A stretch of DNA of 64,000 bases, from contig JAVVEQ010000003.1 of the NCBI GenBank assembly GCA_032250905.1, positions 62,001 through 126,000 of the forward strand, written 5' to 3'. This document shows positions 62,779 through 64,000 of the stretch, one piece after another (within the stretch, counting starts at the first letter, position 1; each line of letters starts with the position of its first letter). The notes under the pieces are model-generated. The model did not search any database. It saw only the letters and a list, made by a program, of their open reading frames with translations, and was not told the DNA's origin. The stretch is from Desulfotignum sp032250905. Its GTDB lineage: Bacteria; Desulfobacterota; Desulfobacteria; Desulfobacterales; Desulfobacteraceae. The translations under genes and the position numbers were made by a program.

Positions 62779-63949
62779 GGGCCAAACCGGATTTCTGGCG
62801 GTATTTGCGCGGGAACTCTCTCATATCCGGCAGCACGCCCGATATCCCCTGGCCATGTTCGTGTTTCCATTGCTTTCGTTCATCCTGATCTGGGGCCTGT
62901 TTTCCGAGCCGTATCCCCGTGAACTTCCGATCGCCGTGGTTGACCTGGATCACTCAAAACTGTCCCGTTCCCTGACCCGGGCTGTAGACGCATCCCCCGT
63001 GATCCGGGTCGCCTTTAGGGCAGCCGATCCTGTTGAGGCAGAGAACCTGATGCTGGAGGGAGCCATCTATGCCTGGCTGCACATTCCCCAGTCACTGGAG
63101 AAAGATATCCTCGAAGGAAAGGGCGGGGAAGTCACAGGCTTCACCAACACCCAGATGCTGCTTCCGGGAAGCATTGTTTCAACCAGCCTCCAGGCAACGG
63201 TTTCTACCATATCCGCCGGCCTCAATGTCCGTTCCCGGATGCAGGGCGGAGCCATGCAGGAAGAGGCAATGGGTCTTTTAGACCCGGTAAGCATCGATCG
63301 CCATATCCTGTTCAATCCCCAACTCAACTACATGTACTTTCTTTCGGCCGCCCTGTGCCCCACCTTTCTCCAGATTTTTGTCCTGATGGTAACGGTGATG
63401 GCCCTGGGAAGCGAATTTAAAAACCGGACCACCGAACAATGGCTCAAGACCGCCGGGGGAAGTGTCTGGTGGGCGATCACCGGTAAGCTGGCCGCCTATC
63501 TTCTGTGTTTCAGCCTGGTGGGACTGATCATGCTGGCAGTCATACTTCCGGGTTTTGGCGTTCCTTTGCGGGGATCCGGTGCCGTCCTGATGGCCGGTAC
63601 CCTGTTCCTGATCCTGGCCTACATGGCATACGCACTGATCCTGGTGTTTGTTTTCCCCAGCCTGCGCATGGCCCTGAGCGCGTCTTCTTTTCTTTCCGGC
63701 ACTGCTTTCGCGTTTGTGGGTATCACCTTTCCGCTGGAGGGGATGCCGGCCCTGGGCAAAGCCTGGAGCAGTCTGCTTCCCCTGACCCATTACCTGCACC
63801 TGTTCCAGGAACAGACCCTCCGCCAGGTCCCGATATCCCTGTCTGTCCCTGATCTGTTGATCATGCTTGGATTCGTTGGCACAGGCTATTGTCTGATTCC
63901 TTTGTTCAAACGCCACATGACCGACAGCCGTTACTGGGGAAAAGCATGA
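62765..63949 (+). CDS. ABC-2 type transporter permease
   Basis: 394 residues. An N-terminal helix, a large periplasmic region (LPIAVVDLDHSKLSRSLTRA) and then about five helices in the last 200 residues (FLQIFVLMVTVMALGSEF, YLLCFSLVGLIMLAVILPGF) match the YhhJ/YbhR-type ABC-2 permeases. The stretch FVGITFPLEGMPALGKAWSS is typical. It overlaps the HlyD gene by 14 nt and the next gene by 4. The ATPase is not seen in the window. Confidence 0.9.
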   Translation: MPGNKGQTGFLAVFARELSHIRQHARYPLAMFVFPLLSFILIWGLFSEPYPRELPIAVVDLDHSKLSRSLTRAVDASPVIRVAFRAADPVEAENLMLEGAIYAWLHIPQSLEKDILEGKGGEVTGFTNTQMLLPGSIVSTSLQATVSTISAGLNVRSRMQGGAMQEEAMGLLDPVSIDRHILFNPQLNYMYFLSAALCPTFLQIFVLMVTVMALGSEFKNRTTEQWLKTAGGSVWWAITGKLAAYLLCFSLVGLIMLAVILPGFGVPLRGSGAVLMAGTLFLILAYMAYALILVFVFPSLRMALSASSFLSGTAFAFVGITFPLEGMPALGKAWSSLLPLTHYLHLFQEQTLRQVPISLSVPDLLIMLGFVGTGYCLIPLFKRHMTDSRYWGKA

Positions 63950-64000
63950 TCAGATACCTGTTTTGCAATATCTTCAGTGAACTGAACGCCATATTCAGGG
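63946..64000 (+). CDS. Start of a further gene, probably second ABC-2 permease (3' partial)
   Basis: ATG 63946 overlaps the preceding stop (ATGA) and the frame stays open to the right edge. Only 18 codons are present (MIRYLFCNIFSELNAIF), which look like the N-terminal cytoplasmic segment of a permease. Paired ABC-2 permeases behind HlyD are common, which supports the guess. Confidence 0.5.
   Translation, partial: MIRYLFCNIFSELNAIFR

Overview
The window looks like chromosomal DNA of an anaerobic sulfate- or sulfite-reducing bacterium of the Desulfobacterota (Desulfobacteraceae-like). The reasons are the two sulfonate-degradation clusters that release sulfite, the quinol-linked multiheme cytochrome module, many iron-sulfur proteins, sigma-54 regulators, TRAP transporters and generally GC-rich codon use. 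I cannot name the species. No rRNA, tRNA, CRISPR array or intact insertion sequence was recognised.

Layout. 1-7.9 kb: end of a glutamate-synthase-type oxidoreductase, a peptide-type binding protein, a ParB-like/metallophosphoesterase pair, and a polar amino acid ABC transporter. 8-11.6 kb (minus): fabG-lnt-prfB, with the classical +1 frameshift in prfB and a decayed HD-hydrolase gene behind it. 11.7-18.1 kb: Hsp20, then the tightly overlapping run lon-rlpA-gmhB-recD2. 18.1-22.3 kb (minus): QueG-like Fe-S protein, BCCT transporter and a sigma-54 activator, with a sigma-54 promoter and repeated activator-type sites before the BCCT gene. 22.3-27.3 kb (minus): trpBA, GntR, an ornithine-type aminotransferase and TrmB.

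27.3-38.8 kb is the most unusual part. A Cys-rich PAS sigma-54 activator sits between two sigma-54 promoters. One drives a short DUF1638 protein plus OsmC. The other drives a Cys-less TusA-like protein, a Tat-exported 4[4Fe-4S] protein, a NrfD/HybB-type membrane subunit and a 13-heme cytochrome c whose reading frame is crossed by one in-frame TGA. A 7-bp hairpin with a GGC loop lies 20 nt after that TGA, so I read it as selenocysteine in an octaheme-tetrathionate-reductase-like protein. Two duplicated ferredoxin-fold-like proteins, a BASS-transporter/UspA fusion, a small Cys-rich protein and a YkgJ protein follow on the minus strand.

39-58.9 kb is a sulfonate region. An AT-rich insert carries a GltIJKL-like acidic amino acid ABC transporter and its GntR regulator. 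A minus-strand operon under IclR control encodes an HpsN-like sulfopropanediol dehydrogenase, a DegT aminotransferase, RidA, a CuyA-like cysteate sulfo-lyase and an Asp/Glu racemase. Next comes a taurine operon: xsc, tpa, ald, gntR, ackA and a TRAP transporter. Together they would turn dihydroxypropanesulfonate, cysteate and taurine into pyruvate or acetyl phosphate, ammonia and sulfite. Sulfite would serve as respiratory electron acceptor and AckA would recover ATP. The last 5 kb hold a ferredoxin-nitroreductase fusion and a TolC-HlyD-ABC exporter operon that runs off the right edge.

All functional calls come from reading translations and motifs by eye; no database search was run.
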